NCBI RefSeq assembly: GCF_030272615.1
Contig: NC_081410.1
Location: 571,574,741 to 571,638,740 of the forward strand
Direction: 5' to 3'
DNA length: 64,000 bases
DNA from: Cryptomeria japonica
Taxonomy: Eukaryota; Streptophyta; Pinopsida; Cupressales; Cupressaceae
Position 1 is the stretch's first letter; each line of letters begins with the position of its first letter. Of the stretch, positions 12,058-25,605 are shown piece after piece. Made by a program: the position numbers and the translations under genes. The notes under the pieces were generated by a model that saw only the letters and a program-made list of their open reading frames with translations, was not told the origin of the DNA and searched no databases.

Positions 12058-13961
12058 GACCAAGATCAGAGATAATAATTACAATTAATAGAGAAGCAAC
12101 TCCATCATCAGCGTATGTCGACCCAAAATCATTAAAACCTTCTACATCAAAACAAGGTGAGCTCAAAGGAAAATACAAGGACAATGGTGTGGGAGAGTAT
12201 ACTTTGAATCAAACCATGTATTTTAGACAAATAATAGAATATCCTAAAGATTATGGATGACCACATCCTTCTAAAAATGTATTCACTATCACTATAAAAT
12301 GGGATCCCACCATATTTAAAACATGGGGTGAGATAGAAGAAGAAGATATTTACGAAGAGCTTTATAAATAACCTGAAGGGGAATCTATAGAAGATCACAT
12401 CAAAATGCCATGTCAAAAGTATGGAAAAGGCTTTAAGTTCTTATAGAAAATTTGATATGATGGCAAAGGACCTCTTAGGTTACAAAAGAAAGGAATTGTT
12501 GAGCCATTGTAACTAGAGTTAACATTCAAGAATCAATGCTCCAAAGGATTTGGATTCGTACCCTTTAGATTAGGTACTCACAATTCTAAATAAGCATTAT
12601 AAATCACATAGGCTATCTCCACTAATTACCAATAATGAGACATGTTATTCCATATACACTAACAAATGGGAATGGGGTTCAGATAAATCATCCAGTGATT
12701 ATGAGTTCACCGAAACATTTTGAGAACCAAGTGAACCCTTGAAAGAAGAATATTTTAATAAAAAATTCAAAATTGGTCAAGCAACCCTATCAAAGCCTAC
12801 ATTTCAAGATAATCATGGATAAAAACATTTTAGGATCCTAGACCCTCAACATCTCAAGGTTCTAGGTCAAAACCACAAAGAGTGAAGACTCTCGTTGCTG
12901 AGTGTCCATCTAGTGATGTTGATTTGGATTCGTTTACAATCAAGGAAAATGAGGAGAGTTCTAGTGATGACCCTGATGATTGCATTGAAATACCCTTGGA
13001 AGACTCTTGTGTCTTTACTCTCACTCCCATTGACTTTGAAAACATTGATGGCCTTTCCCTTATTCATCCATGGCTCATTGAGTGGGATCAACAAGGGCCT
13101 CCACATCTAGACACATTCCAAAATGATGAGGCTTTCATTGATTAACCTTGGCATAAGGAATAATCTTCTTCTTGGGGACCACAAAGCAGGATACATCATA
13201 TAACTCGATAGTGCATCATATCTTGGAGAGGACAAAAACCTTCTAGTAACAAAAGTATAAAAATAAAAACAAATCATGGGTTTTATGGTGAAAAACATTT
13301 TGTGGCATTGTATAATCCTAAAAAAGTAAAAATAAAGGACTTATCAGAAGGTGAAAACCTCTCTGAGGTGCCTGAAGATGGAAGGTTTTACACTCTCCCC
13401 ATAACCTCATATGAAGATAAATCATCAATGTTGGTGGAGGAAACTATCAAGACAAATATTGGCACAGAGGAAGTTCCACACAACATCTTCTTAGCAGAGT
13501 CTTTGATAGGAAAAGAAAGATCGAAGTTCATAAGTTTCTTCACAGTTTGACAAATTAAATTTGCATGGTCATATGTTGATATGCCTAGGTTGGACCCTGA
13601 TCTAGTAATGCATCATTTGATAGTTACCCTAGGAGATAAACCTATAAAACAAAAATTAAGAAAAAAGCATCCCCAAGTGGCACTATTAGTCAAGGTAGAG
13701 CTAGAGAAATTATTGGATGTTGGATTCATTAGACCGATTCACTATCTAGAGTGGATTTCTAACTTGGTACGTGTTAGTAAACCATATCGCAATATCAAAA
13801 TATGTATATATTTTAGAGACATCAATAAGGCTTGTCCTAAAGATGATTTCCCACTACCAAACATTGATTTTATAATAGATCTTGCAGCTGGTCATGCAAT
13901 GTTATCATTTATGGATGGATTCTTTGGGTATAACCAAATTAAAATAGCACTTGAAGAATAA
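12058..13961 (+). pseudogene. Ty3/gypsy pol: linker and first half of reverse transcriptase
   Basis: Resumes the gypsy reading after the solo LTR. 12058-13550 is the pre-RT linker, broken by many stops (motifs EEDIYEELYK, EVPHNIFLAESL, and WSYVDMPRLDPDL just before the RT). The RT starts at about 13581: KQKLRKKHPQVALLVKVELE, KLLDVGFIRPIHYLEW, CIYFRDINKACPKDDFPLPN, HAMLSFMDGFFGYNQIKIA. These are classic Ty3/gypsy RT blocks. A TAA at 13959-13961, where the family has a glutamine codon, stops this stretch; the frame continues beyond it. Confidence 0.88.
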
Positions 13962-16700
13962 CATAAAACAGCATTCACTTATCCTTGGGGTACCTTTTGT
14001 TGGAATGTTATGTCCTTCAGATTAAAGAATGTGGGTGCCACCTATCAAAGAGAAATGACAACCACCTTTCATGATCTCATGCAGGTCACTGTGGAAGACT
14101 ATGTTGATGATGTCCTAGGAAAGTTAGTAACAAGAGAAACACACCTCAATATACTATCTATGGTTTTTTAACATCTAGAAATATACAAAGTTAGATTAAA
14201 ACCCAATAAGTGTTTATTTAGGGTAACCTCTAAGAAACTCCTTAGAATTGTCTCTCAAAGGGGAATTTCAAAGTAGATCTAGCAAAAGTCAGGGCTATAT
14301 TAGAGATGCCACCACCAAATAATATTAGTTATCTTTGGTCTCTACAAGGAAGACTCCAATCAATACATAGATTCATCCTGCAACTTGTCGATAAATGTCA
14401 TCATTTTTTAGCATCTACTTCACAAGAATATCAAGTTCAAATGGGATGATAAGTATCAACGGGATTTTTGAATTCTCAAAGATTATCTTTTGAATCCACC
14501 ATTATTGTTGCCACCTATTCTAGGAAAATCCCTATTATTTTACATATTAGCTACGCAAACAACACTGGGGCCACTCTTGGCACAACAGGACAATGAAGGA
14601 AAATAAAGAGCGGTATATTATATTAGTCGCACATTGATTGGTTATGAACTTAACTACACTCCAATTGAGCTCACATGTCTTGTTGTATTTTTGGCCTCGT
14701 AGAAGTTACGCCATTACATGATACCTCATAAAACAAAGCTCATTGCAAGGATAGATCTACTTAAATACCATCTTAATAAGGTGATACTCACTGTGAGGTT
14801 AGCTAAATGGGTTACGATCCTGAGCAAGTTCGACATTGAATATGTGGACAAAAAATAATAAAAGGAAAAGCTATTGTAGATCAACTAGTAGATGCACCTA
14901 TGATTGATGGCATTCCCATTATCTCAAAATTCTTGGATTAATCCATTCTTATGATGACAAATTTAAATCCTTGGAAATTAGATTTTGATGGTTTATACAC
15001 GCAGCATGGCACAAGAGTTGGTATCCTCTTCATCACACCTCAAGGGGACTCCATTCCTAAGTTATATCAATTGTCATTCCCTTGCATGAATAACATAGTA
15101 TAATATGAAGTAATAACTACAGGAATATGAAATACAGTTCAGTGGAAGATCCAGGAACTTCATGTTTTTGGGACTCTCAACTCATGATTCGTCAAGCAAA
15201 TGATGATTATTAGACTAAAGATGAAAAGTTAATGCCATACAACAAAATGGTGGGTGATTTTAAGAAATATTTCATACAGATAATATTTGAATAGATTCAA
15301 AGGGATAATAATCGAGCTCCAGAGGTCATGGCTGCCATTACTTCTTTGATTGATATGCCTCAGAATGAGACTTGCTACGATTTCTTGGTGGATAATCTTT
15401 TTGTGTGCTCATATGAGATCACTCCCGCGAAAATGATATGTGTTGTTGGTCTCGATTCCCCTTTATACGGTATCATTTTCACTTACCTCCACGATAATAT
15501 CCTTCTACTTGACCTTTCTAATAATCAACATCATATCTTCATTCGTCAATCCTCCCGCTAAGTCATTTTAGCCGATACCCTTTATCATTGGAGTCTAGAT
15601 GGTACTCTCCTTAGATGTTTAGAAAGTGATGAAGCACAAATTGTGTTACATGAGTTTCACAAATTTATATGTGGTGCTCACTCTCATGGTGCAACCTTAG
15701 CCATGAAATTGATGAGGACTGGATACTACTGGCCTACTATGGAAAAAGACTCATATCAGTTTGTCAGAAAGTGTAAGAAATGTCAAATTGATGCAGACCT
15801 TATTCATGCACTAGCATAGGAACTTAAACTGATTGCCACTACATGGCCCTTTTGTCAATGGGGACTCAACCTCGTAGGTAAGATTCACCCTCCTTCTTCC
15901 AATGGCCACAAAATCATTATAACAGTCACAAAATATTTTACAAAATTTATTGAAGTCATTCCTCTCATCAAAGTCATCGAAAAGAAAAATGCAACCTTTA
16001 TCCTTAATTATATCATTTGCCAATACAATGTTTCTCTTTCCATATCATAGATAACGGGCATCCATTCAAAAATCAGGACGTTCATAAGCTTTATGATCGT
16101 TTCCATATCCATCATTGCTTGTCAACCCCATATTACCCCCAAGCTAATGGTCAAGCTAAGGCATCTAATAAAACTATCCTCAAAATCCTTAAAAAGATAG
16201 TCAATGACACTGGCCATAACTGGCACATCCAAGTCAACCCTACACTTTGGGCCTATTGCACAAGTGTCTGTACACCTAAAGGAGCTACCCCCTATTCACG
16301 TGTTTATGGTGTTGAAGCTATCTTTCCTATTGACGTCAAGTTATCATCCCTACGAGTCTCTTTGCACAACCTAATCAACAATGAAGATTACTGGGTCTCT
16401 CACTTACAAGATTTGGAATTATTCGATGAGCATAGACAAACTGCTTTCATTCATCCCAAAGCATATTAGGGAAGGATGAGTCAAAGCGAAAATTATAAGG
16501 TAAATCCTCACACATTTGAGGTGGGTGACTTAGTGCTCAAATAAAATCCTAAGAATTAGTGAGATAGAGAAAAGAAGGGTAAGTTCGAACCAAATTGGCT
16601 TGGCCCGTATGTCATCACAACAATCTATGGATCAAGTGCATACCATCTCTTAACACCAAATGGAGAACCTTTGGAGAGTCATCTTTACAGCATGCACCTT
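13962..16700 (+). pseudogene. Ty3/gypsy pol: RT, two RNase H domains, integrase
   Basis: RT continues (HKTAFTYPWGTFCWNVM) to the catalytic YVDD at 14100-14111. A conventional RNase H (LAQQD, YYISRTLIGYELNYTPIE) follows at about 14560-14870. A second RNase H-like domain (LDFDGLYTQHGT, ITPQGDSIP, KDEKLMPYNKMV) lies at about 14950-15320. Two RNase H domains are known from the Tat/Ogre clade. The integrase has a zinc module at about 15650-15785 (CGAHSHG...YYWPTMEKD...CKKC) and a core in which two of the three catalytic acids are changed: Asp to Asn at 15868-15870 (WGLNLVGKI) and Glu to Lys at 16158-16160 (GQAKASNKT). The middle Asp is kept (IIDNGHPF). The C-terminal tail NWLGPYVITTIYGSSAYHLL ends near 16710. 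Many stops; dead. Confidence 0.88.
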
Positions 16701-16710
16701 CGCAGGTTTT

Positions 16711-17539
16711 ACACATAGTTTTTCAAAGTATCCCAATATCAAAAATTTAAAAAAATTTAAAAATATCAAAAATACAAAAAAATTAAAAAAATATAAAAAA
16801 TTGTTACTTGGTGAAAACCTGGTAAATAGATGCCTTGTGACACAAAAAAAATTGAAAACAAAAGAGAAATAAATTCTTCCAATGGTGAAAACCACTTTGG
16901 TGGCACCCTAGGCAAGTACCATGGTGGAAATTGGGTTACCGATGCCATGTGTAGAGACTTTGCTCCTCCCTCCTTCAGGATTCAATCTCATCCTTTCACT
17001 TTCCACACTCTCACAGCCTATCATCCGATAATAAATTTACCCATTCCCATCATGGCTTGTTCTTGATCTACCTAAGATTGGTTTTCCATTCATAATAAAC
17101 CCCTTTTCACCATTTCCTTCCATAATAAATCAAGTCCAATCTGTAACTAGGGCAAAATCCTAAATCTAGTGATGGAAGTGGTACCTTGAGCATCACATGA
17201 TTTGAGAAGAATTGTCTTTTCATTACTCCTTCTAAACTAAATAATCGGCATTAAAAGATCATTTTGATCATCAATCTGCAATAAATTTTCATTCTTCTTC
17301 ACAATAAAGGTGTAAAGTGGAAAATTGGATCCTACTAACTCCCCACCTAGGATAGAGAAAGGAAGCCACTAGGATGATTTTCACTTCGGAGGAACTTTAA
17401 ATTCAAAAGAGGGGCTTGAATCCACTAGATCCAAGTTTGAGGGAAACAAGGATGTGAATTCCAAATGGATTTCAAGGGTTGAAGTGTGATTTACCCTCTT
17501 TTGTAAATGAGAAAGTTGACTTGTTGACTATGCAGAAAA
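16711..17539. other. Post-integrase spacer of the gypsy element
   Basis: 16735-16880 is an A-rich stretch coding for lysine-rich text. A fragment (GGTLGKYHGGNW) lies near 16895-16930 and resembles the extra 3' region seen after integrase in this clade. I could not find the 3' LTR or a polypurine tract for this element, so its right end is unknown. Confidence 0.4.
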
Positions 17540-18471
17540 GAGAGATGAAATGAGTGAAATGAGGAGCTACCAGTTTAGGATCACGCTATAATTTTGGATC
17601 TGCGCTGATTAGACTGATGCAGATCTACCCTAGAAATTTGGAGAAAATTTGTTGAGACCATGGTGGGAATGTACATGGTCCTCCACAAACTCCGCGGAAT
17701 GAAAAGGGTTCTTTTGTCTCTACAAATGATGCCCAAACCTGCAATTAAAGCTATGCACCTACGACCTACACGTAGAAAAAGAAAGGGAGAATGGTTGTGG
17801 ATAGGTTTTTGCCTCAGTCAAACCCCGGTTGAGGAATCAACCTTGAAAAAAAGTAATTGCAAATGCTTGAATGTAAATAATGGAAATGTATACCTTGTAG
17901 ATCTGCAACTTGTTGATGATGATTGTTTTTCTTCTTGAATGTAATCACAAGTGTCATATGAAATGGCATGTAACATGATAAAACCCAAACACACACACAT
18001 TCTTGCAAATGAATGTTGTAATGTTGCTCCAATGGATGAATGAAGAAGACTTGGATATTTGAATGCTTGATGATGACCTTGAAATCATGTATCTTATCCT
18101 TCTGCCTCTCATCCCCCTAAATGAGGGAATTGAATCCCCTTTTATACATGCCTCGGGGATTAATTTTCAACCACCAAAGGCCGACAAAGAGGAATTGCAA
18201 ACCCCGAAGAAAAATTATGCCTAGGAGACTGGGCAAATCAAACTTAGGTCCACCCTAAGGGGTGGGTACAGGGGCACCACACCCCTGTCCTACCCTATTT
18301 TGGGGTCCAAAAAGGGTCTAGAGTAGCCACAAGTCTTGAAGGAGAAAGGGTGAAGAGGTGAGAATGCAGAAATAGGTCTTGGTTAGGGAAGGAGATGTCG
18401 TCACCGAAGTGAGGACCTAAAATATGGTTAAAATTGCAGGGGTCACAATTTTATGACACTACATTTAGCCC
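17540..18471 (-). repeat. LTR of a second minus-strand element
   Basis: Right end on the minus strand begins TGTAGTGTCATAAAATTGTG, immediately after a purine-rich tract (minus strand AAAGTGGGGGCTAA, about 18472-18485), so this is the 3' LTR of an element whose body lay to the right. TATAAAAG is at 18139-18146 on the minus strand. Related to the solo LTR at 10670-12057. The left end is approximate. Confidence 0.6.
18139..18146 (-). promoter_or_regulatory. TATA box in the LTR
   Basis: Minus strand TATAAAAG, a full consensus TATA box, inside the LTR. Confidence 0.55.
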
Positions 18472-18840
18472 CCACTTTAGCGTGGGCATATCCTATGCCA
18501 ATACTATCGGTAAAGTAGAAGAAAAGGAAAGATGAAGATGAGGGACGTGGAGTAATACCACAAGGACTATAAGACACCACTAATATTGAGGAGCAAAAAG
18601 GCCCCAATATTAGGGTCTCAACTCATGCCAACATATGCAAGAGAACACAAAACAAAAAGGCACAAGACACAAAAAAAAAGACAAAGTGCAAAAAGACACA
18701 TGACAAGAACAAGACACAAGCTGACAAACTAATCAGGACACAAAGACCAATGCCATCATATAAACATGAGCAATCAAATAAAAGAGCAAATTTGACATCA
18801 TCCATGAACCATCAATAGTAAAACTATGAGTTCATGAGAG
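18472..18840 (-). mobile_element. Internal 3' end of the truncated element
   Basis: Starts with the polypurine tract next to the LTR. It continues with purine/A-rich noncoding sequence containing many CAAGACACAA-like repeats, which yield only low-complexity frames. No protein domain remains; the body of the element is missing and the next repeat begins near 18880. Confidence 0.45.
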
Positions 18841-18879
18841 GAAGAAGAGAGAAAACATGAATACATAGTTTGGTGATCC

Positions 18880-19850
18880 ATGAGAAGAAAAGCGAAGAAG
18901 AAAGAAACCATGGACGACTTGCGAATCTCCTCCCCTTGGCTCCCCTCCATCTTCACTTGTGAACTTTCTTGAGAAGGAGGACTTCCCCATCTTTGTGCCC
19001 AAGGTTAATGAACTTTGTGAGGGTTTCAATAAAAATGAACCTATGATCTATTAGTTTCTTGGATAATTTGAGGTGGCTAGGAATAAGATCAAGAAACTTG
19101 AGGCCATTGCCAAAGCGGATGCAAGAGCTTCAAGTTGGGGAATGGACAACAAGGGTTAGAGTGTTTAGATGGCAATTGGTAAATTTGTGAAAATGTTTGA
19201 CCAATGGGAATACTTGGAGAAGGTTGTGAAGGGACTAAAAAAATGAAATAGGGAAATGATATTAAGGATTTGGAGGACATAGTTGAGACCCTACATGACA
19301 ATCACATGTCCATGAAAAAGAAGATGAAAGATGTGTTTTCATAGAATATGGAGATGACTAAAAATAAGTTTGCTGCTCTCCAAGCCATAAAAGATGAATT
19401 TGAGAGGAGACAAGAAAAAAAGAGGCACCATTTGAAGTCCTCCACTACCACTAGACTGGAGACATTTGTGTCAAAGGTGAAGGCATCCCCGAATTCCCTA
19501 GCTATCTCTTTTGGAAAAGGATCTAATAGGTGGCTCTCTTTTTTGGATAAAGTTAAAGCTATGAGACAAGATAGGAAGCTGATGATTTCCCCCACCAGGT
19601 AGGTCATGGTTTGTGCCTTCAGTGGGGTTGTGTTTTGTTTAATTTTTTGTTCTATTGGTTATGCTTGTATGTCATCTAGTTTTAGTTTTTGGTGGTTGAT
19701 TCCTATTGGTTTTTTCTCCTTTTTGGCAATACGCATCCTATTCTCGTGCCCTCACTCCTCATTAACCCTTGGTTTTTGTCACTTATTCTTTTATTACAGT
19801 TATGAAATGGTTCGAGCCTCTCCTAGTTTAATCTATTCAAAACTACACTA
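18880..19850 (+). pseudogene. Coiled-coil repeat family, copy A (3' part)
   Basis: Unknown protein. Best open part is 19348-19602, with NKFAALQAIKDEFERRQEKK and a basic, serine/threonine-rich tail, charged and helical in character. The same text occurs in copy C near 63388 (AKYFASLKAIQDEIDQRRA). The copy ends with GGTTCGAGCCTCTCCTAGTT then a TTAAT/A-rich end near 19810-19850, matching the end of copy B. It has several stops. The tail resembles the 3' end of a non-LTR element, but no reverse transcriptase is seen. Function not known. Confidence 0.55.
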
Positions 19851-21904
19851 ATTAAACAAGAGAAAAACATAAAATTGATATTTTAATATGCTTTTAGATC
19901 AAATTTCTCATTATAGTTTAATATTCTCGTAGATAAAAATTCTCAAATATATGATTCAACAAATATCAGTTAACACTACTCTAATTTTGAAATAAAAGCC
20001 CTATTCACTAGAAATGATGGTGATGGTGGGTCTTGAGATAAAGGAGATGGAGATGATCATGATGGAGGCACTGGTTTGGATGCCTCTATTGGGGAGGATT
20101 TTGAAGTTGGAGGTTGTGGATACATTTTTAGTTCTGAGTTGGCATTTTTGGAGGGCTCATTGGCTTCATTGCCTTGCTCACTCTCTATTTTTGTTTTCTC
20201 TTGGAGGGGTGCTTTTCTATACTCCTATTTTTACCTAATGACAAATATTTTGAAAGTAGACACTCCTTTGTTTGTGTTAATGTGTATTTGTTGGTTCATT
20301 TTGAGTTCAAAATTGTAGATAATTGATGCAAAGTCTAAGTTAATTTCACATGCAAATCTCATGTTGTTGCCATGTAAATGTTTTCTTTTCTATGCATATT
20401 TAATTTCATCATAGCTCCATAGCTTTTAAGTTAGTTTTTTCAATATTTTTTATTTTATATTTAGATAGCATGTCTTAACTACCAATTCTAATGATGGTTG
20501 AATAGTGCATGTCCATGCGTAATTTTTATTAGCCTGATTTAGTTTGTAGCATGTAGTTTGGTTTGTAGGAACACTACTTAACTTTTTCAGTAATGTATGG
20601 TCATGCCATGCTTTTACATATTCATTCTATATGTTTAGAGGCTTCGAAAACTATTTGTATATAGCTTTTGTAATTTTATTACAAGGAAAAATCAATAAAT
20701 TTTTTTATAACAATGTAGTTCATCAATAAATTAGAATTTTTTTCTTCCTTCATATATATGGATGAATGATCAATAAGAAATTTTAGTAAGTGATTTAAAT
20801 TATCATTTTTTTATTCTTATTATTATTTTTTCCTCTATTGTTTATATGCATCTAATCAATTGGTTAAGGGTATAGGGCTATTTCAAAATCTTCAATTGTT
20901 ATCAAAGAAGGTATTTTGTTTTGGATTAAAGTTTTTACTATTGTAATTTTGCTAAAGTTTATCATGTCAAATTCTAACGACATGCCCATTCCATAATTTG
21001 ATGGAAATGAGTATGATTATTGGTGCATAATAATGATGACTAAAAGTTGTGAATAATTTTAAAAATTTCTAACACTATCGTGAGATAAAATAAAAATAAT
21101 TAATGAGACAATTACAAAGTTAAAAAATATGAATCAATTAATAGTATAATTATTTTATATATTTATATTGAAAGTTTACACAACAATGTATATTATTATT
21201 TCAAAATTATTTGAATATTATATGTTGTTGACTTATAAAAAACATAATTACAGTACATGTATTGAGAGTCGAAAATCAATTAAGAATAGAAAGACTATCA
21301 ATAATAAATAGAGGAAGTGCTAAGATTGTCAATTCTTTTAAATTATTTTGTTACAATTATGTGCATATAGATGTATTTATAATCCAAGTCAAGATAATCC
21401 AAAGCTAAGTATAGTTCACAAAAATGAAATACTACAAATTTACATGATATAATGAGACCCCTATAGAAGGCCTTTTTTTAGGTCAATGGAAGAGGATTTC
21501 AAATATTTTTTTTATTTATTTTCCATTCAAAACCTAATTTATATTAGTATTGAAAAATAAAATAAAAAATTGATTCTTTTGATTGATCAATTCCTAAATG
21601 AGTTAGTAGGTTTGCAAACTTTTTTTGGCTTCCTATAATAGTGTTGATTTTTATAGAATTTCATTTTATTCTAGATGTTTTAAGCTAGTTGAATAGACTA
21701 TATTTTCTAGTTTCTTATATTATATTCTAGATAGCACTATTAATAATTTATGAACCAATTTCCAATTATATAATATCATTATAGTTACTTAATATTAACA
21801 TTTTCAAATCATGAATTAAGTTATATATTTTTTCTTCATTGTTAGTTATCTTTTTAAGTTAAATAGTTTTGTCCATTATTAACTATATAGTTGTAATCTT
21901 CCTT
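19851..21904. other. AT-rich spacer, no gene seen
   Basis: Very AT-rich with many poly-T/poly-A runs. The open frames at 20014-20318 overlap in different frames and have no family motif. I see no RNA gene or clear repeat. Confidence 0.6.
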
Positions 21905-23280
21905 ACTAGGTAAGAATGAACTTTCCTTACTGGACCTTATCTTCCTTGTCTCAATCTATTTCTAAGTTTGTTGTCAAGGGTAAACCCCACTTCATCAGGG
22001 TCTTATTTGTAGGCTATATAATTCCCATTTGGCCCAAACCCCCTCAAGTGGGATCCCCAATTTTGAAGTTGGGTCCACCTACGACCCCAACTGATATGTT
22101 GATCTTATTTTAACCCCGTCCAACTCTTTTGTTGTGTCTCATTCGGGCCATAAAACATCCACTAGAAAAAACCCTGCATGCATGGCTAAATTGAAAGTCG
22201 TTGCCAAGCTAAAAAAGACCTTGTTGAGGAACCCCGGATTAAGGAGCACAAGGATGTGGAGATCATTTAGGACTCTAAGTTTGACTCAATTTCCTCTTAT
22301 GAATTAGATTCCTCTAAAACTATGAGCTCAGATTGGTTCCTTGCCACTACTTTTAATGAAGATATTACCCCTTGCCCTCTTCCCACAAACTCTACCCCCT
22401 TTTTCTAATAATAATCCCCCAAGCTCGATTACATTCCTCGCCAAGTTTATGAAGGACATTCATGATGATGTGAAAAGATGGAAATATTTGTTGAAGTGGA
22501 TTTTTGGGCAAATGAATGTGGTGATAAGGAAAATTAACAAGTTGGAGGTGGCTATTGAGGTAGAAGCTAGGGTTAATACCTATCTTAAGGATGTTGATGA
22601 TGACAGAGTTTGGAGGTTTTTTGATGATTTTTTTGGTCTTATGGAGAAGTAGGACAAGGTGAAAGGCAGAATTGAAGACATAAATGCCAAGCTCAAGATG
22701 ACTAGGACTAAAATGGAGGTGGAAGAAATTAAGTATTCCCAAGAGACCCTTAAAATGAAAATCGAGGAGGTCAATTTGGCCTACACGAAAGCAGCCAAAA
22801 TGCATAACGCCTCTTTATAGGTTATCCAGACCATATAAGCCAATTTGAACAATAAAAGGGAGAAGAAACAAACATGGGTCTAGGCCTTAATTGTGAGCTC
22901 AAGCCCCAAAGAGTCCCTGGTTAAAGTAACCCATGATTCTACCTTACTGTCCTCTGGCTTTGGAATTGGGTCTTTCAAAAAGATGTCTTTCTCTAATAAA
23001 GTGTTAATTTTATGCCAAGATTAGCAGGACAAAAATTGCCCCATGTAGTTGGTCATGTCTTTCTGCCTTTCTTGGGTGGTTGTGCTAGTTTTTTGTTTTT
23101 TGGTCTTTCTATTTCTACTAGTTTTCTAGATTCTTTTCTCAATTTCAAGATGACCTGCTAGGTTTTTGTTTCGTGTTAGTGGGGGGTTTTTTGGCTGAAT
23201 ACACATCCCTCATGCGCCTCAAGTATCGCTATGTGGATATGTAATTGTACGAGCCTATCCTACTTTTATTAATAAAAAAT
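21905..23280 (+). pseudogene. Coiled-coil repeat family, copy B
   Basis: Opens with MNFPYWTLSSLSQSISKFV (21916), which matches MNVSYCAWSSLSQSVARA of copy C near 62610. A proline-rich linker and an acidic stretch (FLATTFNEDITPCP) follow. A long charged helix at about 22440-22880 (KLEVAIEVEARVNTYLK, KIEEVNLAYTKAAK) is likely coiled coil. Stops at 22650, 22818 and elsewhere. The end has GTACGAGCCTATCCTACTTT and TTAATAAAAA (about 23245-23280), like copy A. The family is unknown to me; it could be the gag-like ORF of a LINE or a plant transposon accessory protein. Confidence 0.55.
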
Positions 23281-25605
23281 ATATTGTTGTAAATTATTGT
23301 TCTCACTAGTTTCACACTACGTTTAGGACTCACTTTGGTGTGTGTCCATAGTTTATGCATGATTGTACCTCATCTCAAGACCATTTTCATAAAATTGGTT
23401 TATTCCCAATTCTTGGCCTCTTTCATAGCATAATTTTCTATGACTAGGAAGCCAAACACCCCTATCCCAGTAAAATACTTTATAAATTTTAGATCTAAAA
23501 AATTTTGCAAGATAAGTTAAGTCTTACAACTAGATACATGACTATATTTGAATAACACCTTAGTATTTAGCTATTTAGGCCTAAGGGTATAAATAAGCTA
23601 ACAGTGATCATCAATAATTAATCTATCCATTTTTTAATTATTAATTTGTTCCCTAGTTCTTTCCTCGATCTATTTTTCCTTAGATTCTAATATAAAAATG
23701 TCTATAAGTTTTGATTATACAAAAATTATTGTCTTAAAAATCATCAAAGGTACACTACTCTGATAAATATATAACCATATTTCTTATTGGTGTAGTATCA
23801 ACATACATCAAGAGAGAATATTTGGCAGGCTTACTAAATTCTTCAGATTTCAAGGTTTTTGGTTTTGTTATTTTCTTACAATTGGATCTTTAAACTCTTG
23901 TGAGTGCTAAGAGTTTTTACTCTCCTTCATTTTATATTATTTAATTATATTTTTAAATAGATTTAGCAAATTAAATCTACTACTTACTCAAGAAGAGAAT
24001 ATAATACTTGTAGAGCTCTAAAAAAATAAACAAAATGTCAATGCGAGTGTGATATGTCATTGAAATGAAATAACTTCTCCTTTGTATTTAGAACCAATAC
24101 CATTTGTTCACTCCCAGGATGAGATGCTAGCTATGATGCTATTGGTACGAATTACTTTATAACCTATGCCTATGTCTTTTCTACTAGAGCTTCTTATATT
24201 AGTTTCCCCATTGGATCTAGACCTGACCTTATAATAGTAGAGGATTGATAGATATTGGTATATATGTTACAAGTCCCTATATATGCTACTTAAGTTGTTT
24301 CCTCAAAATCCTTAAAATATAAGATCAATTTCTATGGATTAGGAATTTGAACTTGAGATAGTGAGGTAGAATATATGATCAAGAAAAGGGCAAAAATATT
24401 TCAATCCATAAGAGAGGGTTACTTTTTCCTTCCTTAGGATTTTATAGGCCCATAAAATCTTACTTGAGGTAAACACTAGACAATTAAAGAGAAATAATAA
24501 TTCTCAATAGTACTTGGAAAAATAACATACCTTGTACAATAATAGACTCCAATGTTTGTCTATATTTTCCAATGTATTTTTTTATAAATAACATTACATT
24601 TAACCTCTTTCAACTAGATAGGAAACTCATGCATTAAAAAAATAATATGTCTTAAGTAATATCTCTAAAAATGTGAGGAAATCAACAATATGATTTATAC
24701 ATTATTATAAATTTGAGAATATACTTTATATCCCTATTGAAAAAAGTTCCTTGACTTGGTTTTGCTTAGTAGATTTTGATTAAATGATGAACTTGCAAAG
24801 CTAGAGAATAGTTTTAAATTAAGACTAACGTGAGTGAATATGTATTTTGATGATTCATGTTAATCTATGGTGGGAATAGATAAAATTAAACATTGGCACC
24901 TTGATCTCTATTGATAAACTAAGTTGAGTGTCATTTATGGAAAGGAAAGTGCATGTAAACTCCCAATGTTCATTAGTAAAATGGAACCAACAACACTAGA
25001 ACTAAATTTTATAATTAACATGCAAAAAATGTTAGCTATTTACAAATATTGAATACATCATCTATTTGTAGTGACATTAAAGATAAGAGGTAGGTGAAGG
25101 ATCCTTTGATAAACACACATGTAATTGTTTTAATGATGAAAATAAACCTTGAGAAAATATTCACAAAGACTTTAAAATTATAGCTACAATTAAGTACTTA
25201 TTTATAACACATCAATTTTAGAAATATAATTTAATAAATAATATGGATAAATAAGAATTCATATAAAATTTATGAGAGATACATCTAAAATAAATTCATA
25301 AAATTTTAGTTGTAAGCCCAAATAGAATTTTATAACACATCCACTTATAGTTGAGAAATCACCTTGTAAGTCATGATATCCTAGAAGTCATAGAGAAAGG
25401 AAAATATTTATTCTTGTAACATTAATTCAACTAAGAAACTCTCACAATTTATAATCTTATAAATATAAGTATTCAACACATGCCTTATAACTATCCAACC
25501 CATTTCAAGTATCATCTTAAATCATGGCACATTTAATCAAAGATTTTTAATAAATGTTGGAGCTTAGACCACCACTTTTCGATCAAATTTCACAAGAGAG
25601 AAAAT
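23281..25605. other. AT-rich spacer, no gene seen
   Basis: No open frame of interest and no recognizable domain. Probably ancient repeat debris. Confidence 0.6.

Noticed and set aside
16650-16948. Phe-rich minus and Lys-rich plus frames
   Set aside because: Artefact of an A-rich stretch after the gypsy integrase.
20014-20318. Overlapping hydrophobic open frames
   Set aside because: Two frames overlap, with no domain, no partner in the other repeat copies, and composition like the surrounding AT/GT-rich DNA.
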